The translations under genes were made by a program, and so were the position numbers. From the NCBI GenBank assembly GCA_014204435.1, contig JACHLF010000002.1:372001-436000 (forward strand): a stretch of 64,000 bases of DNA. Reading direction: 5' to 3'. Under the pieces are notes generated by a model that was not told the DNA's origin, made no database searches, and was given only the letters and a program-made list of their open reading frames with translations. This document shows positions 63,486 through 64,000 of the stretch, piece by piece (within the stretch, counting starts at the first letter, position 1; each line of letters begins with the position of its first letter). This DNA is from Mycobacteroides chelonae (GTDB taxonomy: Bacteria > Actinomycetota > Actinomycetes > Mycobacteriales > Mycobacteriaceae).

Positions 63486-64000
63486 ACGCGATGACCAAAC
63501 GAGCGATATGGATCGCGGGGGCACTGGCGGTGGTGGCCGCGATAGTGGTCGCAGCTGTGGGATGGACCTATTTTCGTGAGCGGAGCAACAGGCTCACCGT
63601 CACAGCTCAATTCGAGTCGGTCTCCGGGCTGTATCCGGACAACAAAGTGTCGGTGTTGGGCATGCCCATCGGCAAGGTCACCAAGATCACCTCGCGTGGC
63701 ACCTACATGGAGGTGGAGTTCACGATCGACTCCAAGGTCAAGGTGCCGGCCGACGCCAAGGCCGTCACGGTGTCCACGTCGATCCTGACCGACCGCCATA
63801 TCGAACTGACGCCTGTCTATCGGGGTGGGCCGACGCTCAAGAGCGGTGACATCATCGGACTGGATCGCACCAAGACACCCGTGGAATTCGACCGGGTCCT
63901 AGCCATGATCGACAGGCTCTCGAAGGCTATGAAAGGCGACGGCAAGGGTGCTGGCCCGCTGGCAGATGTCATCAACAACAGCGCCGACGCGCTGTCCGGG
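63482..64000 (+). CDS. mceD: MceD family protein, cut by window end
   Basis: The first 173 codons of an Mce protein, open to the window edge. It has a membrane helix at residues about 7-28 (AIWIAGALAVVAAIVVAAVG), then VTAQFESVSGLYPDNKVSVL, GMPIGKVTKI, LTDRHIELTP and LDRTKTPVEFDRVLAMIDRL, matching MceD at 31680 almost block by block. The reading frame is intact as far as seen. ATGA overlap with mceC. Confidence 0.9.
   Translation, partial: MNAMTKRAIWIAGALAVVAAIVVAAVGWTYFRERSNRLTVTAQFESVSGLYPDNKVSVLGMPIGKVTKITSRGTYMEVEFTIDSKVKVPADAKAVTVSTSILTDRHIELTPVYRGGPTLKSGDIIGLDRTKTPVEFDRVLAMIDRLSKAMKGDGKGAGPLADVINNSADALSG

Overview
The window is high-GC actinobacterial DNA from a rapidly growing mycobacterium, most likely of the Mycobacteroides abscessus/chelonae type. 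The evidence is two mce operons, a KasA/KasB-type ketosynthase, a PrpR-prpDBC methylcitrate locus, a B12-riboswitch-controlled metE and several runs of genes in the same order as M. tuberculosis. Those runs resemble the Rv0145-Rv0149 block (methyltransferase, aldehyde dehydrogenase, SDR, quinone reductase), the Rv0153c/Rv0155-Rv0158 block (PtbB, PntAa, PntAb, PntB, TetR) and the Rv0164-Rv0169 block (TB18.5-like, Mce1R, FadD5, Mce1A). No tRNA, rRNA, insertion sequence, prophage or CRISPR array was seen. The species call and the ortholog names come from recalled sequence and gene order, not from a database search.

Layout. 0-5.5 kb: an SDR with a divergent IclR-like regulator, an AIM24-type protein, a VOC protein, and a FadD acyl-CoA ligase behind a perfect KstR-type palindrome. 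5.5-9.2 kb: a cobalamin riboswitch, metE and a non-canonical MTHFR-like gene, i.e. the last steps of methionine synthesis. 9.3-16.2 kb: a GNAT acetyltransferase, then prpC-prpB-prpD (minus strand) divergent from prpR, then an MFS transporter. 16.4-20.2 kb: a methyltransferase, a DUF427 protein, a glutaryl-CoA-dehydrogenase-like FadE and a stand-alone Kas ketosynthase. 20.5-26.0 kb: an LCM-type methyltransferase followed by a decayed tandem copy, then aldehyde dehydrogenase, SDR, quinone reductase and MaoC dehydratase.

26.3-36.6 kb: a complete mce operon (yrbEA, yrbEB, mceA-F, one Mce-associated protein, one DUF456 protein). 36.7-45.4 kb: a self-contained L-rhamnose catabolic operon (mutarotase, transporter, isomerase, bifunctional aldolase/dehydrogenase, kinase, L-lactate dehydrogenase, LacI regulator) headed by a perfect 18-bp LacI-type palindrome. 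It converts L-rhamnose to DHAP plus L-lactate and probably pyruvate. 45.5-56.5 kb: a PtbB-like phosphatase, a NupG-like transporter, a phosphotransferase, a crotonase, the proton-translocating transhydrogenase pntAa-pntAb-pntB, a small exported protein, LtrA, TetR, an alpha/beta hydrolase and a TB18.5-like protein.

56.4-64 kb: a Mce1R-like GntR regulator divergent from a crotonase, fadD5 and a second mce operon (mceA, B, C and a D cut by the window end). This second operon has no yrbE permease pair where one is expected. Only a 241-bp stretch of tiny overlapping reading frames sits between fadD5 and mceA. This is the observation I consider most worth checking.
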